Shown: in pieces, positions 10,078-24,656 of the stretch | Numbering within the stretch: the stretch's first letter is position 1 | Layout of the letters: each line of letters starts with the position of its first letter | DNA from: Pempheris klunzingeri | Lineage: Eukaryota; Chordata; Actinopteri; Acropomatiformes; Pempheridae | Assembly: GCF_042242105.1 (NCBI RefSeq) | Contig: NC_092029.1 | Coordinates: 7,689,885 to 7,753,884 of the forward strand | Reading direction: 5' to 3' | DNA length: 64,000 nt | The notes under the pieces: model-generated | What the model was told of the DNA's origin: nothing | What the model saw: only the letters and a program-made list of their open reading frames with translations | Database searches by the model: none | Made by a program: the position numbers and the translations under genes

Positions 10078-13029
10078 CCCTGTAGTTCGTTAGTTAAGTA
10101 CATTTAGTTTGATTGTTTTGCACGTTTTACCTTTTCTAGGTTTCAATACGTGTTTTTAATATACACGCTGTCTTCGTTTATGTTGTATGAAAGCGAGTAC
10201 TGCCAACCTCTACTCTGCCAAGAACTCTGAAATCCTTCAAGTAGCTAGTTTATTTAATGAGACTGAATCAGTCAGATTGGCTATCTTCTTCTTCTTTTTA
10301 AAGTGGTGCCTCTTCCCCAAGGTGGACTTAATTAATAGGACAGTAAGTCCTACTAATCAGTATAATTATTAATTATTTCTGATAGCTAAATTTAGCCAAA
10401 ATGCCCCAGAAATGTTGCAACCCCATCTGAAATGATCCTTTCAGTGCACGTGTGTTTCTCTGAGAACTACACCTGCAATCGCAGCGCAGACGTCCAGACT
10501 GACAGGAGGCACCTGGAACTGTTTAGCAGCTGTGGCGCAGGAGGCCTCTGATGGTGTTTCGGAGAACTCTAAAGCGAACAGCAGACAACCTGGTGAGAAA
10601 TGGCCCGTAACAAACCAGATGTGCAACTGCATCGCGTCTGACGTCTGAGCTTCTTTTACACAAACATGTGTGAGCGCAAAGTTGTTTTGTTTGGTAAACA
10701 AATAAGTGGAAAGGGGTGCCAGGCATTTACAGCTGTCATTAACTGGCAACATTTACTTAAGCAGAGATATTGAATCAGAAAGTCAGCCACATGTGTTTCA
10801 CACAGAAGAATCTGTCAGTTTTTACCACCCAGAGCTTTGGACTGAGCCAAAAACACTGCGTGCCATGTTTTTGCCATTGTCAGTTTGTAATTTTCACTCT
10901 GTCAGTCTGATGATGTCTACAATAGTATTGAACAATTTATGGGAAGATTCAAGAGCTTCAAATTCGATTGTAATTTACATTTCATCAAAACATTAAAAAC
11001 CCCATTGATGCCAGTTAGAAAAGGGCACCCTCCTGAATGAAACACACTCAAATTACTTCATAATGTCACTAATTAGTCACTGCAGAAATGGTTTAACTGT
11101 CGTCACAAGACATGGTGGAACAAAAACAACTCTGACGTCTGAAAATAAGAACTTTGTGCCTGAGCCTGAAAAAATGCGTCGACATGCATCTCACATTGTG
11201 CAATTCAAAAAAGCCCACTTCAGGCTGGAGAAAACTGTACACAGAGCATTTTCCGCTGAAATGGGTGTGACTCAAGATGCTGATGTGCAACCGGACTGCT
11301 GTCAGGCAACAAAAGTCCAGCTAAGTGATGACACACTGTTTGGCATCATGAAACGTACCCATCTCACTCATTTAGACTGCAGTCACTCAGCCCTGTCTTA
11401 ACATGACCTGGATTTTACAAGATGACACAATTTTTGTTTGCAGAATATTTGCATATGGCAGAAGTAACATAGAGGCTTGATTGGTTTAAACACGTTTTAA
11501 TTGCTGTTCAACTGAATGCAAGTCTTGTATTGGGCTGTGAATAGTGAATAGACTGGAAGGACAAAATGTAAAAATGTTTTCTATGAAATGATACAAGGTG
11601 TGCACGTGGAGTTTAAACAAGTACAAATGAGCCCTACTAGTGAGTCTTACTAGTCTATTTTCAGATGCCAGAATATATTCAGAACAATATACTACTAATG
11701 TAATTTGTGTTGAAGGTCTTTGAAATGCTTCCAAACAAGGTGTTTGCCATAAAAGTAAGAAATTCATCCATCAAGTACAAAGAGCGTCTGATCTTAGTCT
11801 CTAATAGAGGAACCATCTCAACAGTTAACACTCAGCACTTCGTGCTCTGTAATCAGGAGTTCCTGTGAATTTGGTTTCTGCACACCAATCTGTGAAACTG
11901 CTGCTGTGATCTGGATTAGACCACTGGCGTCTTTCAGTTGTTTACATGCAGGCTAGAGGAAGAGAAAGGTATGTGTGCTGGCTTGTGGAGAACTCCTGGC
12001 CGGTGTCAGTTTCTCAGACCGAATCTGATTTTCCTAGAATCATTAGGACTTCTAGGATCAGCTCGGGTTCAGCCTCGTGTGACCCAACGATCCAAGAGGC
12101 CATCACAGAAACACTAAGTCTCTTAAGCTCATTAACAACATACAAGCACTCAGACATGCCCCCTGAAATCACGGGCCTCATCCTCACACACACACTCTGA
12201 CTGGCGAATACCTTCTCAGGACATTGTTGCTAAAGCGACAGGTTGAATAGGACACTGAACTAGCTCCACTTTCACTTCCTAGATTATGCTAAGACCCTTG
12301 TTTCACCGTCACACCAATCACCTTGACCACTCGGGAACCTTCACTCGTTTTATCAGGGAAGTTTTGCCAGCTTTTGTTAACAAGTCTCGTAAAAACTTTT
12401 TACATCCACATTAGAATTGTGCTATTCAAGTCTAATTTACAAAGTGTGATCATGCGTACGCAAAACAATATCATATAAAGTCAGCATAACAAACAGAGCA
12501 AATAACCCGTACAAGATGAAGGAGAGAAATAAAAATAAAGGTTGTTATTCTTTGTATCTCATTAGGGTTTTCCTGATCAGTATTACATTATTTCGTAGAG
12601 TAAGCAAAGAATTGAAAGCCTGGTTTGCTTAAAACCCCCCATAAAACCCCTTTTCACTGTGTAAATACCTCTTTCTCTTTAAACCTCCTAGTCTGCCACC
12701 ACAATCCCACAGCTACTGCTACTTTTCACATTCTCAACCACCGGCTTGACAAGTATGGCTTAATGAAACACTGGCGGCCTGAGCCTTGATTCTGTATTTT
12801 TTCAGAGACTTTTTTTTTCTGAAATAAACTGCTGGAACCCTACTTTCATTAGACACAGCCTGGATCTTGGCATGGGAGCTCGGGTCGTACAAGGACAGCC
12901 CAGAATAGGAAAAACAGCCCGGACAGAGCCTGCAGCAAAGCACTAAGGGTGGCAGGGATCCAGCCGAAACCACTATTAGTACACTGGCCACTGGGGAATC
13001 ATTGAATACACACGTCTCAGGTAGGATAC

Positions 13030-13032
13030 ACA

Positions 13033-13078
<46 letters not shown>
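13030..13078. repeat. (CA)n microsatellite
   Basis: About 22 CA units with one AAAC interruption near the end. It creates a false minus-strand frame rich in Cys-Val. Confidence 0.9.
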
Positions 13079-14355
13079 GATATTGCAACATTAGTTTTAG
13101 TTCACTGTCAGGTGATTGTAACATATATATCCTGTGTATGTCGCCTATCATGTTGTATGTAGTTCAAGGTTAGATAAGGATGTAATAAAAAACAATTTTG
13201 ACTATTCATGGTCAAAATGCAGCCCTATCCCTTATGTTCATCAAGCATTTGAGTAGGTTTGTAGTTACTAAGCAACCGTCAGTCCCTCTCAGGCTAATCC
13301 GTCTAGGCCGCTGTGGCTGCATGGAGCCTTCGATGCACACTGATACATCACCTTGGATCACCAGCGTCTTTTGTCCGGAGGAGCAGCTCTGATACACCAA
13401 ACCGCACGTCTTTAGAGAGGGTTGCTTTTTTTCTTGATTGCATCACACAGCCTGGTCATTTAGCCCAGAAAAATAACTCATCTGTCGTATTGATAAAGAG
13501 TCAGTGTTGGGGAGATAGGTGGGTTTTTACACTGTGTTCTTCACTGTGGTTTTATCAGTCAACTCAGAAATGAGTCGCGCTGCCTCTTTCGACTTTCCAG
13601 CTGGAGACACCACCAAAACTAAGCAGATAAAGCTGGGACAAAGTGTGTCAGCTGCGGTTTGATATGACACTGTTGTGAAAATTAAAATCCATTCTCAAAT
13701 GTCAAAGCACGAAGAGATTATCGAGAACAGACTCCTTGTAAGGCTATTAATGTGATTTCTATTTGGACAGGAATTTCACTCATGTTTTGTTCATTTCCAG
13801 CCCCTTCCCCAAGACAAACTTCAGTGTGTTTTCAAAAATTTACGTCATTAGGATATAATAACAGAGAATCTCCAGGGATAGATCTTCCTGGAATTCAGTG
13901 TTTATTTGACCCACTTGGAAAATAAAAACTATTAATGTGAACAAAACCCCTAAAACAGAATTCACGTCATTCCTTTCATGTTGGACAGTCAACAGATTTC
14001 AACAAAAGCAACCTGTGTGTCATGAAGGTTCACGTTTATTGATGTAGTATGTCAGGTCTAAACAAGGTCACCACGCGGCCCACTTCTCTGTACAATATAT
14101 AGTGCTGTTTTAACTGTAAACATGCTGGGTCTTAAGTGATTTGGGACATTTACATTCATCCATTTTATGTGCTGTTTTTTGTCTCCATGTGACACTGTCT
14201 CATAAAGGCAAATGCGAAATAACAATCTTAAAGATAAGTGCTGTCTGCCTACATTAGTCTGTTAGTCACAGTCCATATTTGCCTTGGCCTACTTCTTTAT
14301 GTAATGTACATGTGTTATGCCATACTAGACGCATAGGCACATTGGAAGCAAATAG

Positions 14356-14838
14356 TCCGTTGAAGGAGTACCTCGACAGTTTGGGAAATACTCTTATTCA
14401 CTTTCTTGGTGATGGTTAGATGAGAAGGTTCATACCACGCCAGTCGTTGATTAGCTTAGCTTAGCTAAAACACTGGAAACGGGGGGAAACAGCTAGCCTG
14501 GCTCTAACCCAGAGGCAACAACATCTTCCTGCCAGAACCTCTAAAGCTCATTATTTAACAGGGTTATATCTGTAGAGAAACACAAGAGTAAAAATATCCC
14601 ATTGTGGTTCTACAGGGAGTCTTGTCGTCACTCGGAAGCTAACAGATCTCCAGCAGAGACTCCACACAAAAACACAAACACTACAACATTTTTACTCTTC
14701 GCTTTGTGTTCAGACTACTATGTTATCTGTACATGTACACCTGATAGGAAGGTTCTGTTACTGTTAGACAGAACCAGGCTAACTGTTTCCTCTGTTTCCA
14801 GTCTTTGTGCTAAACTAAGCTAAGCTAAGCTAGACCAA
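14356..14838. mobile_element. Palindromic teleost MITE, full-length or nearly so
   Basis: The left arm reads AAGGAGTACCTCGACAGTTT and later TTAGCTTAGCTTAGC, GGAAACGGGGGGAAACAG and CTAGCCTGGCTCT. The right arm carries the reverse complement (AGAACCAGGCTAACTG, TTTCCTCTGTTTCCAGTC, TAAGCTAAGCTAAGCTAG). The inverted arms at about 14449-14512 and 14770-14835 bracket a unique centre. This is a common fish interspersed element; no transposase is present. The outer ends are approximate. Confidence 0.65.
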
Positions 14839-17800
14839 CATGTGAATATGTATTTTTTTTTGTTCGCTGGCAATAAAAAAATAACATGCCAATGTGGCAC
14901 AATACAGTTAACATTTTTTTTATATAAGTTAAAACTTATCAGAATGCAACATTACTTCTTGTTTTCACAGCACACAGTAAAGTTTGAGCTTTGGTTTATT
15001 TGCTTTGCCTGATTTGCAGTTTAACTTCAAATATGTAGTTCAGTCCTTTAATGTAGGATAGAACATAATAAGTTTTGGCTTTCTACAATGCATAATTGGT
15101 TTTACTCTGACACAGCCTTCAACTTTATGCAGTTACTTATTTCACGTGAGAAAAGAAAATGTTTTGACAATAATTCCTAATCTATAGGCCTATATTCATT
15201 TTTTCCATTTGAGCCACAGCACCTGAGGTTATGTGGTGTCCGGCCCATCCAGTATCAGCATTACCTACAGGGCTGTTATCTGTCAGGTAATTTACAATAA
15301 CCGCAATGGACCATGAGAAAACCCCAACCTGTCACTTAGCAACAAACAACATATAGTTACAAAAGCTCCCAGAAACCATTGCACTTTAAAAGCTGATATG
15401 AATTTCTTTAAGTAGTGGAGCTGAGCAAAGTTTTGCATAATTTAGAGACCGCTTTCCTGTTCTCTCATGAGCCGTTTTCACCTCAGATGATCTGAATACC
15501 AGTTTACGAGACAGAGGGGTCACAGATTCATGCACAGTTAAAGCTGAGCTACTAAACAATCTCTATAGTATGAAGACGTTTTTATGAGCTTGCAGGTTTC
15601 CAACTGTAAAAGTAATTACATTTTTTTCTATATTTTATGGCCTGTCATGGTTTTGTAAGGCAAGGCTGTTAAAGCTGTTAACAGTTGTGAATACAGGTAG
15701 TAATCATATGTATCATACTATTGTATGCTTTTTTCTGTCTGACGGCATGTTAATACCTATTTTTAATCAACAGATTACATATTAATGAAGCAATATTGTG
15801 CCTTCATCAAGTATTTTAAACATGAGACATTCTAGCTTCTTCTTGATGATAGCTTTTAAACACAAACTGAATTTAAACTCACTTATGTGCTCCTTTCTTC
15901 AATATCAGACTCACTTCCTTTTCTGATGGAGATGGTATGAAGAAATCCTACTGAAGGACAAACAGAACAATACCTCAAACAATACCGTTTTAAATACTCT
16001 TCAATACCAAACCATCAAAGCGAGGGGGTTTCCACCAACTCAGACAAGACTGCGAGGCATTTTTTCAACACTTTATTTTAGAGAGTTAGAATATGAAAAG
16101 TCATAGTTATAAGAGACAATTCAGGAAATACAAAAGAAGCTGTAAGCTGACTGTGGGCAGGGATATGCCCATGCTAATTTCAACCAGCTAACGGCAGGGG
16201 AGATTGATAGTTTAAGCACACACTGAAGGTTAAAGTGTGAAAAGGGGAAGAAGGTTCCTATTCTGTGAGCCGCTGGTGTCAGTGCAGCTGCAGTCGCTGA
16301 CTCAAAGGAAGACCAGACTGGCAGGGGAATTTGGGAAGTATTGAGAAACCGTCTAATGCGCTGTTTTTGTGCTAGTCTTTTGTTGATAGTATAAAAAAAT
16401 ATAATACCAACAGCCTTATCCTGTTAGGCATATGTGGAGCAGCCAGTAATCCTGTTTCCTAAAAACAAACTACATAAGAAAAAAGTTCATTTTATCAACA
16501 AGACATAAGTTCTGAGGCAAAGCAAGCAAGACTGGCAGCAAAATTTATGGAGAAATTAATTAATTTCAATGAAATGAATGCAAGAAATGAATTTGCTAAT
16601 GGGGCAAAGTAAATCTGTGCCAATTTCTTATGTAGTGTTCAACACCGGTGAACTTTGATATGCAAATTTGTGCAAAACTGACCAACAGCAAGACGTCCTG
16701 TCAGTTCTAGTAGGAAGCTATCGTAGCTTATTGGCTGTGGCATCATACCCTTTTGTTTAATGTCAACTTCCTTGGTATGAACGACTTCACAAAAGAGACA
16801 AAAAGAGTTTATGAACAGCTAGAAGTCAGTGGTACAAATACTGAGGAAACTATGTGAACTTATTGTCCCGTTAAGGATGAACTAAACCAACAAGCTAACT
16901 TTCTTGATCACTGATATTTAGAAAGTTCTTCTTTCCCCTCTCCAATAACTATTTAATGAATCAAATAATGTATGATCCCGATAACTGTCAGGGGGGAGGA
17001 AAGAGCCCAGTACACAGATAACCAGTAGCTGTGGGAGATAGGTGATTGACCTGTGGATCACCAACTAGCCCTGTCAGTAATCACTAACCAACCTAGTTTC
17101 TATACATCACAAAGATGCCTAGATTCATTTGTGCCACTTTCCTGCACAAGCAGGTTTTAAATGATGTATTCCCACAGTCACAGGTGATCCCTATTTCCTA
17201 ACAGATTTTCTCACAGTGGCCCTGTGGTTGATGCTCCACTATTTGTTATCTATTTGAAGACAACTGTGGGGCCAGTGGAACAAGTGGAGGCATGTGGGCT
17301 CATTTGTCTGCACTGTGGAATGCAACACGACACCAGCACAAGAATAAGAAATGAAATTAAAGAGCCCCCGCGGCAGGTTAATATTTCTATACATACGCAT
17401 ACACATACCTGCTTAACTGAATGGTTGGCATGCTACACATAGTATCCACAAAGGGAAGGCAGCGATACCCGACTCACAGGACACATTTTGTTCTGTTTGC
17501 AATAAAACAATCCAGCACAGATCCAGCCATCAAGCTACGGTGACTGTTATGTCTTCCATTTACAGAATTGTGATTTATGTAGCTAATTGTATCATATGTG
17601 CCTCAGAGCCTTCATTATCTTAGAGAGCCAGACACTGCACTTTAGTGTAACATTTGATTTAATTAAACGTGTTATTTGTATTTGTTGGATTCATTTGACT
17701 TCAACATGGGAGTTTCGATTCTTGACCTGCTGCTTGATAGTTTTTGGGGAGAGTTGTTAATCAATAACGGTCTAGATCATCAGAGAAAGTACCTGTTTGT

Positions 17801-19479
17801 TACCTGAAGACATGACTGTCACAGCCTGGTCTTTGGAGCTTATGGTGTCAGAGCTTATTCAGTCTGAGCCTGGCTGCCATTCTTCACAGCAGCCACAGGC
17901 AACTCTTTGACAGTTGAATGTGTTTCAGGTCAGTGGCCTGTCTTAGCAACACTTACACTCTTTTTAACTTTAAAGAAAACTGTGTGGCAATTCAGTTCTC
18001 TTTTGTGTCTTTTGTGTTTCACTGTCAATAATTGGCTGAAGAGCACAACATGATCAGGCGTTAAATCAGGCTTCCTTTCAACACCTCCCTCGTTTACTAT
18101 TTCTGGATTGTGGACATGTGAACATCACAGCATATGATATATTTATGACCCAAAGGTTTTGCTTGTCACATGCTCACACAGTATGTGCAGTAAAATGCAG
18201 GGGTGGCATACTCTTTAGGCTGTGCTAAAAGTGTGCATGAAGTAACATCAATCAGAGTGAATGTAAAAATAAGATCTATTAAAGACACAATACATTTTCA
18301 AAGATAGAAAAAAATTGATATATATGAAATATAATATACATATAATATAAGTATAAAATGCTAATGGAGTTTGCCATTTTTTCCAGTATATAAAAACATA
18401 TATATAGCTGTAGGGCAAAAACAAATTTTATTTTAATTTTAATATTATACCACTGACATGATGTTTTAATGATGCAGGAACATAATAGAAGACAGAAAAT
18501 TCAAGAAACATTCCAAAAGTTGCAAAACTTTTGTTGATTCAGCCTCTTAAAATTTCAAAATGATAATTTTGATGAATTCTTCTCCTACAATACTTATTAA
18601 CTGTCTACTTAGACCACTTAAATATCTGGAGTGATGTTATGTTTGATGTAAAGGTGAATCATTTAGTATGGTGTGACCTTTCCATTACTTGAGCCCCTCT
18701 CCTTTTGTCGTATCCACGTTGTGGTCTTCAAGAAAAGGGATGTCACTACTGTTTTCTATTTTTAAGGGCATGTTTTAGACGTGATGAAGTTAATGCTTCC
18801 TGGGGTGTCTTTTCTTTTTGAAGTTGAAATTGATTTCTGTGGTGCAAGAATATATATATATATATTTCATTTCTTCAAACAGTCCTCTTTGCTTTATTTA
18901 TTCAGCAGTTTTCTCAATTGTGCTTCAAGGAACACACTGTACCTACACTGGCATATATTGTGCAAAAGCAAAGAGAGAGTCGCTTAAGGTACTTCATTAC
19001 ATAAAACAGTACCAGCCTCTCTTTTTTGATTTCAATTCTTTTCATCAGAAAATCTTTGACTGAACTTTTGCGCACATTTCTTATTATCTTCCTGTGTTTC
19101 TGACCCTCATGGGGCATCCCTGACAGGCTGCTGCATCTTTAGATGTTCAAATGAAATGAGAGGAGGAGGGCTGAATGCTGAGCAGCTTCAGTTACCACAA
19201 CATGGAGCCAGAGGGTGTTTATACTGCTGTTACTATGGCGATAGGCCTCTCCACTCTTCGTTATGTAATAAAGTTTTAAAATTCATTTATCTGAAGATAA
19301 AAGAACAGTGAGCCTCAACCCCGTAGAGAGCGGGAGAGAGATGCAGAGAGTGTTAACAAAAGTGATCTAAACAACCTTGTTGGTTCTAATAACTTGCTTT
19401 CAAGATCATCATCACCATATATCCACATCTTGATTGAATTTCATTGACCACAATTTATGAATTCATTTGTTTGTCACTG

Positions 19480-20205
19480 TTTGTGGCTGACCAGACAATA
19501 AACATCTCATTGTTTGTGGGGATTTTAACAGAGCAAACCTCAGCCACAAACTGCCAAAATACAAATAGCATGTGACGTGTCCCACTAGGAACAAAAACAC
19601 ACTGGACCATCATGTTAAAGATTTCCTATCATTCTGTTTCCCATGCAGCTTTGGGCCTCTCTGAGTTAGAGTGGTTTATCTTCTCCTGAGTTACCAGAAG
19701 AAAGTAAAATCTTCTAATCCCGTAGTGAAGACTGAGGAGATGGACCAACGAAGTAACAAAGCTGAGATACTTTGACTGAACTGATTGTAGTGTTTCCTTT
19801 TTTGAGGCAGCTGCAACAGGCCTGGCTGATGTCACCAACTCAGTGATGTCCTGCATCATTTTTTATTAAAGGCCATGTGTGTGCTGACTGAAACCTCCTG
19901 CACAAACAACAATAAACCCTGGTTTACAGCAAATTTCAGGCAGCTTTGTCAGGCCAAGGGGGAGGCCTGGAGAACAGGATCCTCTACAACCAGGCTAGAA
20001 GCAGACTGACGAGGAAGATCAGAGCAACACTGAACAGTTGAAAAGCAGGCTTTCATCTAACCACCATGTGTCAGTGTGGAGAGGCCTGAGAGACCAAACC
20101 AACCACCGGAAACCATCCCCCCACAGTGCAGAGAACCGCCAACTGGCTGACGACCTGAATGTGTTTTACTGCAGAGCCGTTTTCTCGTATGAACTCCACA
20201 CAATG
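19480..20205 (+). mobile_element. Decayed LINE: endonuclease end and EN-RT linker
   Basis: Translating across breaks gives IVCGDFNRANLSHKLP, then HVTCPTRNKNTLDH (endonuclease C-terminal motifs). Later come AAATGLADVTNSV, NNKPWFTANFRQLCQAKG and SVWRGLRDQTNHRKPSP, ending in ENRQLADDLNVFYCR. These are typical of the jockey-like non-LTR elements abundant in fish. Stops and frameshifts are frequent and the reverse transcriptase is missing, so it is inactive. Sequence after 20205 (GGGCCTCATTCACTAATATG) looks like a different repeat. Confidence 0.7.
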
Positions 20206-23200
20206 GGCCTCATTCACTAATATGTGCGTAGAAATGTTCTTACCTTGCGCGCAAAATAAGTGCACATGTAAAATTATATTAGCGAATCAGAATCATTCTA
20301 AATTGACAGCCACGTGCCCGCTATTTGCAATGTGCCAGGGATTAAAGTGTGTGTGTTAAAATGTGTCAAAGGGCAGTGTTAATTGAGTGCATGTCGGTTT
20401 AGGGCTCAGCTCAGTAGCGTACGTGCTTGCAGAGCTGAATATATTTAGTAATGCAACAAACTACACCAGAGAGATGTCAGAATATATTGTTTATTTTATG
20501 TATTTATTTGTAGAGTTGGACATATTTCAGTTCTCTTTTATTATTGTCAGATTTGACAAAATAAAGACACAAAAGATATTGAGCCACAACAATTAGGAAT
20601 GTAAATCTACAAACAAAATATTTCTTAACACCCCTGAAGTTATTTGAACTATTTACATTATTTTCATTTTTGAGCTTTTTGAGTGTGACTGTGATTTTAT
20701 AGAAGAGAAATATTTCCTCTGTGTATTGGTACATTGGCATTTTTCCTTATTGTCATTACTGTCACCTTCATAGACCTACACTATACACTAACTAACGTAC
20801 ATACACTATAAACCTACATAACTTAGGTTTTATTTTTGCACTAATCACTCAGTATCTAGAGGTGAGAGGTTAACAGACCCCTTTAAAAATGCTAGTTTTT
20901 CTCTAGCAAAAATTTTGCCTAACTTTGGAATATTATTTAACCCCCCTCTCCTCATCCCCCAAACCATAACCCTAGCTGCAGCACTGGGAAATGTGTTAAA
21001 CAGAGGTGGAGTTAGCGGGAAATAGCCTTTTTTGATCTAACAGCAGGCTCTCGCTGTAATACTGGGTAGAAGCAGCAGGAGGAAAGAGGCCTGGAAGTAG
21101 AAACTGTGCAGAGCGACCAGGTTCATGCGAGGACAGGGTGTCTCGAAGGAACAGTGGTGGGGTACCAAGCATAATCGGGCGCATAGATGGGATGGGTAAT
21201 GTGCAAAAAAATTGAAGGGGATGTGGGTAGAATGAGGTTAAGGGGGAGCAGGCGACATTAGGAGCCTGTCATGTGGCAGAAAGAGAGTTGTAAATTATGA
21301 CCTCATATTTTATATGGGGGAAGGTTCCAAAAATGCCTGCTAGCTACAGTGACGTAGTTCAGACCTCTCTAGAGTGTTTTGAGCTGGGGAGTGCGAGGAC
21401 TGCTCACACACTTCATAAGCATAGCAAGATGCAGCGGAACAGGAACGAATGGTTATTTATGAGCATTGATAAAATTAGACCCACAGGACACTTGTCAGAG
21501 CACAGATGAATTTATTTTCCCAATTGCAAGGCATTAAATAACACTGCTGTTACATTAGCTTAGATCCATGAAAGATGACGGGATATCATTAACTGAATGA
21601 TACAAAGAAGAAGAAAGAGAGAGGAGTAAATGGAGCACACACAGTATACTGGTAAATACAGATTAATGAAGAATCAAGTGGTAGAAAAGGAGGCTCTAGT
21701 ATCTCCAGCTAGTACCAGGTGCCCTTGTGGACAAGCCTGACATATCTTACTGTATAAAAAGAGGGAAGGGTTGTTATTTTATAGTGAGATTGCCATGTTG
21801 TAACCAGGATACTGTTTACATCCTTTTGTGACAGATAAAGTAATAAAGTAATATAAAATCTGATAGGGAAAGTGGGTCAAAAACAACTTTATGACTTATT
21901 TTGAGTTTTGAGTTTTTAGTGTTGAATTGCACATTGGTTGGTAAACTACTTTCAGGGACATTCAACACGGAAAAATTATGGCTTATAGGAACGGAACTGA
22001 AACTACCATCTCACATATAATTTGTGTGTGATTTCTTCTGATTTAATTTGACTTGGTCTTTTAGATGATGATATTTATCATGACAGTGAGAGGATCATTC
22101 CCAGCCACGTAGACTCCTGCATCGTTGCCCTCTCAAATAAAATAAACAACAACAACAATAAAATAAATCATGAATATTTATCCTCATGATATAAAATGAT
22201 AATATGGTAGACTACTCTTAGATTTTCCTATATTTTCAGGTTGTTCATATGGCTGAAAATTGTTGAGTCTTTACATTTTAATCTTTTCATTGCAGGAATG
22301 TGAACCATGTGATGTTTTTAGTGTTTTAGACCAATAACAGCCATGTCCCTCTTGTGTGAATAGTCGCACTGTTGAACTGTTAATATGTAACTGTAACCCA
22401 GAAAACACAACTGGGACACACGTCGACCATCTATGGAAGAAAACAAACAATATGGACAAGCCTTTTTTGCCAAAAGCAAAGCAAGGAATAATATCTCTAT
22501 TGGTTTTGTTTGCTTAATACTAGTGTCTACCTAATACATACTGTACAGTCTGAAACTAGGCCAATATAAATAGATATTGGGAGTGGGGCTGTTACTGATT
22601 CTAAGTCTCACAGCACAATGCAAACTGTTCCATGTAGTTAAGTAAAATTTATATGACACAGATGCTCAAGATCATCTCACCGAATTACTGTTTAAGATAA
22701 TTTAAACAGATGGGATTAAGGCGAGCGTGGCAAAAAATATCATCAAGTTTAATATAAAACAGTCAGCAACTATAAGCCTGATCAAGGCAGCAGAAATAGC
22801 CCAGACAATCCTGCCTACTTTAATACGTAATACTAATTAGCAGTTGGCCACCTTAAGTGTGAGGAAACGGATCAAAAGATCACATTTGCTACCATGGGGG
22901 TCACTTCACCATGTCACATATGCCATATGTACAGTAAAGGGATTGACCTACTGACATCAGGTAACCTAGATAAATGTTTCAGAACAAACCAACAGCACCA
23001 TCTTTTCACAAAGCAAAAGCTCAGATGTGCTCTTCATCCTCACTGGTCACCGTCTTAATGTGAAGGATCTCAGAGTGGCTTTGAGGAGGAGAAAACTCGA
23101 AGAAAACCATGGTCACATATATAACTGTCTGTTGAAGACTGTCTTCCCCTAGTTGCATATTCCATATATAGTCCTCCAGACAGAAAGCTGACTGCATAAC

Positions 23201-24515
23201 CTTGGTGGCCTCTCTAATCTTCAAGCCACCCTGAGGCAGTGACAATCCAGTGCGATTGTCAGCCAGTATTCCACAGTAGTAGGGCAAGGTGCTCTGGTAT
23301 GAAAAAGACACAGTTTGTTTTCTGATGGAGTGGATAGATTTTTTTTCCTTCTTTGATTAAAGGTGTACTAACAAACAAAACAATTAATCTCAAACAATGA
23401 GAAGAGCAATTCGATTGTTTTCAATCAAAACCACAAATGTTACTCTCATTACTAAACTAAACTTGGAGGGTACCAAATTATTAGGATACAACCTTCTGGG
23501 AACTATTAATGTCTCTAAAAACTACTGTCCCAGTCCACCTAGTAGATGTTGACACATTTCACAGAATAAGTAAAGACTTGGTGGTGGTGCGAGCAGGGAC
23601 CATTACAGTCATTAGGATTCATTGTTTGGAAACCATGAACGTATGTGCTAAATTTAATGGAAACCATCTCAGTGCAGCAGTGGACCAACAGTGTATGACG
23701 ATGTCACACATATGGCTAAAGACTACAAGCCTCGAAAAGTTCAAAACCCAGTTTGGAAAAACTATTCATAGGTGCACGCAGGGTGACGGAGCCCTATAAA
23801 AAAAACTAAATACACCTTTCCACAGTTTCATTAGAGCTGTGTGAGGCACAATTTGTTGTTCATACAATTTCATTCATACATTCATATGTATGTCAGCTTG
23901 AATGGAATAAGCAAATGTAAAAAGAGATGAGTGCATTTCTCAGATGAGGTAATACGTAGTTCATCTGAGGTGAGTCGTTATTATAAAGGGCATGATAAAA
24001 GCAGCATGCCCGGCAGCGCCCTGGATTTCCCTTTTGAAATGCTGCCAACCTGTCAGACCTCAAAGTGCACCATGATACGCTGCAGACCAGTGTGACTGTT
24101 TGTATGCACATGCTTTTTCTCACACAAACAGCTGTTGCAAGTGTTTTGATTCATCCCTGTGTGAATGGTCATAAGGCTTCCTTCATTATTTCACTTTCGA
24201 GATCACTGTGCCTGCGAGTGTTTGTGCCTGTTCTGTGTTTGCCCATTCCAAACAACCCCCTGTGTTTCAGCAACCTCAGTCAGTAGATGTTGTTTGTTTT
24301 CTCGTAACTCAACGTCCCAAAGGTTGACTGGAAATGCTGCCTTGACAGTTAGAGTAAAACTTCTGTTGAGTTTCCCAACCAACATTTGAGTCACAAGCCT
24401 AACATTACGGGATCTGTTGAGAAATGCTTTCAGGGTGGAACATGTTGTTTTGTTGTTTAATTCTCACCTGGTTTTAATGAGCCGATGAAATAAAATCTTT
24501 TTACTTGCATTTAAT

Positions 24516-24656
24516 CAGTGGTGGAAAGTAACTCAGTACAACAAGTAACTAAAGTACACAGTACTTGAACTGTACAATTTTGAGGTATTTTCATTTACTT
24601 GTACTCTACTTCTTTTTTTTGCCGTGTAAACGATCTGAGCACTTCTTCCACCACTG
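24516..24656. mobile_element. hAT-type MITE, 141 bp, with terminal inverted repeats and TSD
   Basis: It begins CAGTGGTGGAAAGTAACTCA and ends CACTTCTTCCACCACTG, so the ends form TIRs (CAGTGGTGGAA / TTCCACCACTG). The 8 bp on either side, CATTTAAT and TATTTAAC, agree at six positions, as expected for an aged hAT target-site duplication. The interior carries the AAGTACACAGTACTTGAACT type of sequence common to this fish family. Confidence 0.75.

Larger units (their letters stand above)
8183..19479. other. Gene-free region upstream of dio3 (part 1)
   Basis: It begins with the dio3 upstream promoter (polypyrimidine tract, a CpG-containing block to about 8.65 kb). The rest is AT-rich, with microsatellites and the palindromic MITE at 14.36-14.84 kb. 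No exon with convincing homology was seen. Confidence 0.55.

Noticed and set aside
12734..13078. 114-codon minus-strand frame
   Set aside because: The N-terminus is a CV repeat from the microsatellite; the rest is unremarkable.
20206..20300. GGGCCTCATTCACTAATATG segment as the end of the neighbouring LINE
   Set aside because: It resembles the start of a separate fish repeat, but I found no matching second end, so I did not call an element.
23509..23799. 96-codon plus-strand frame
   Set aside because: It overlaps a sequence resembling a diverged fish repeat (AAATTTAATGGAAACCATCT) and shows no protein family.
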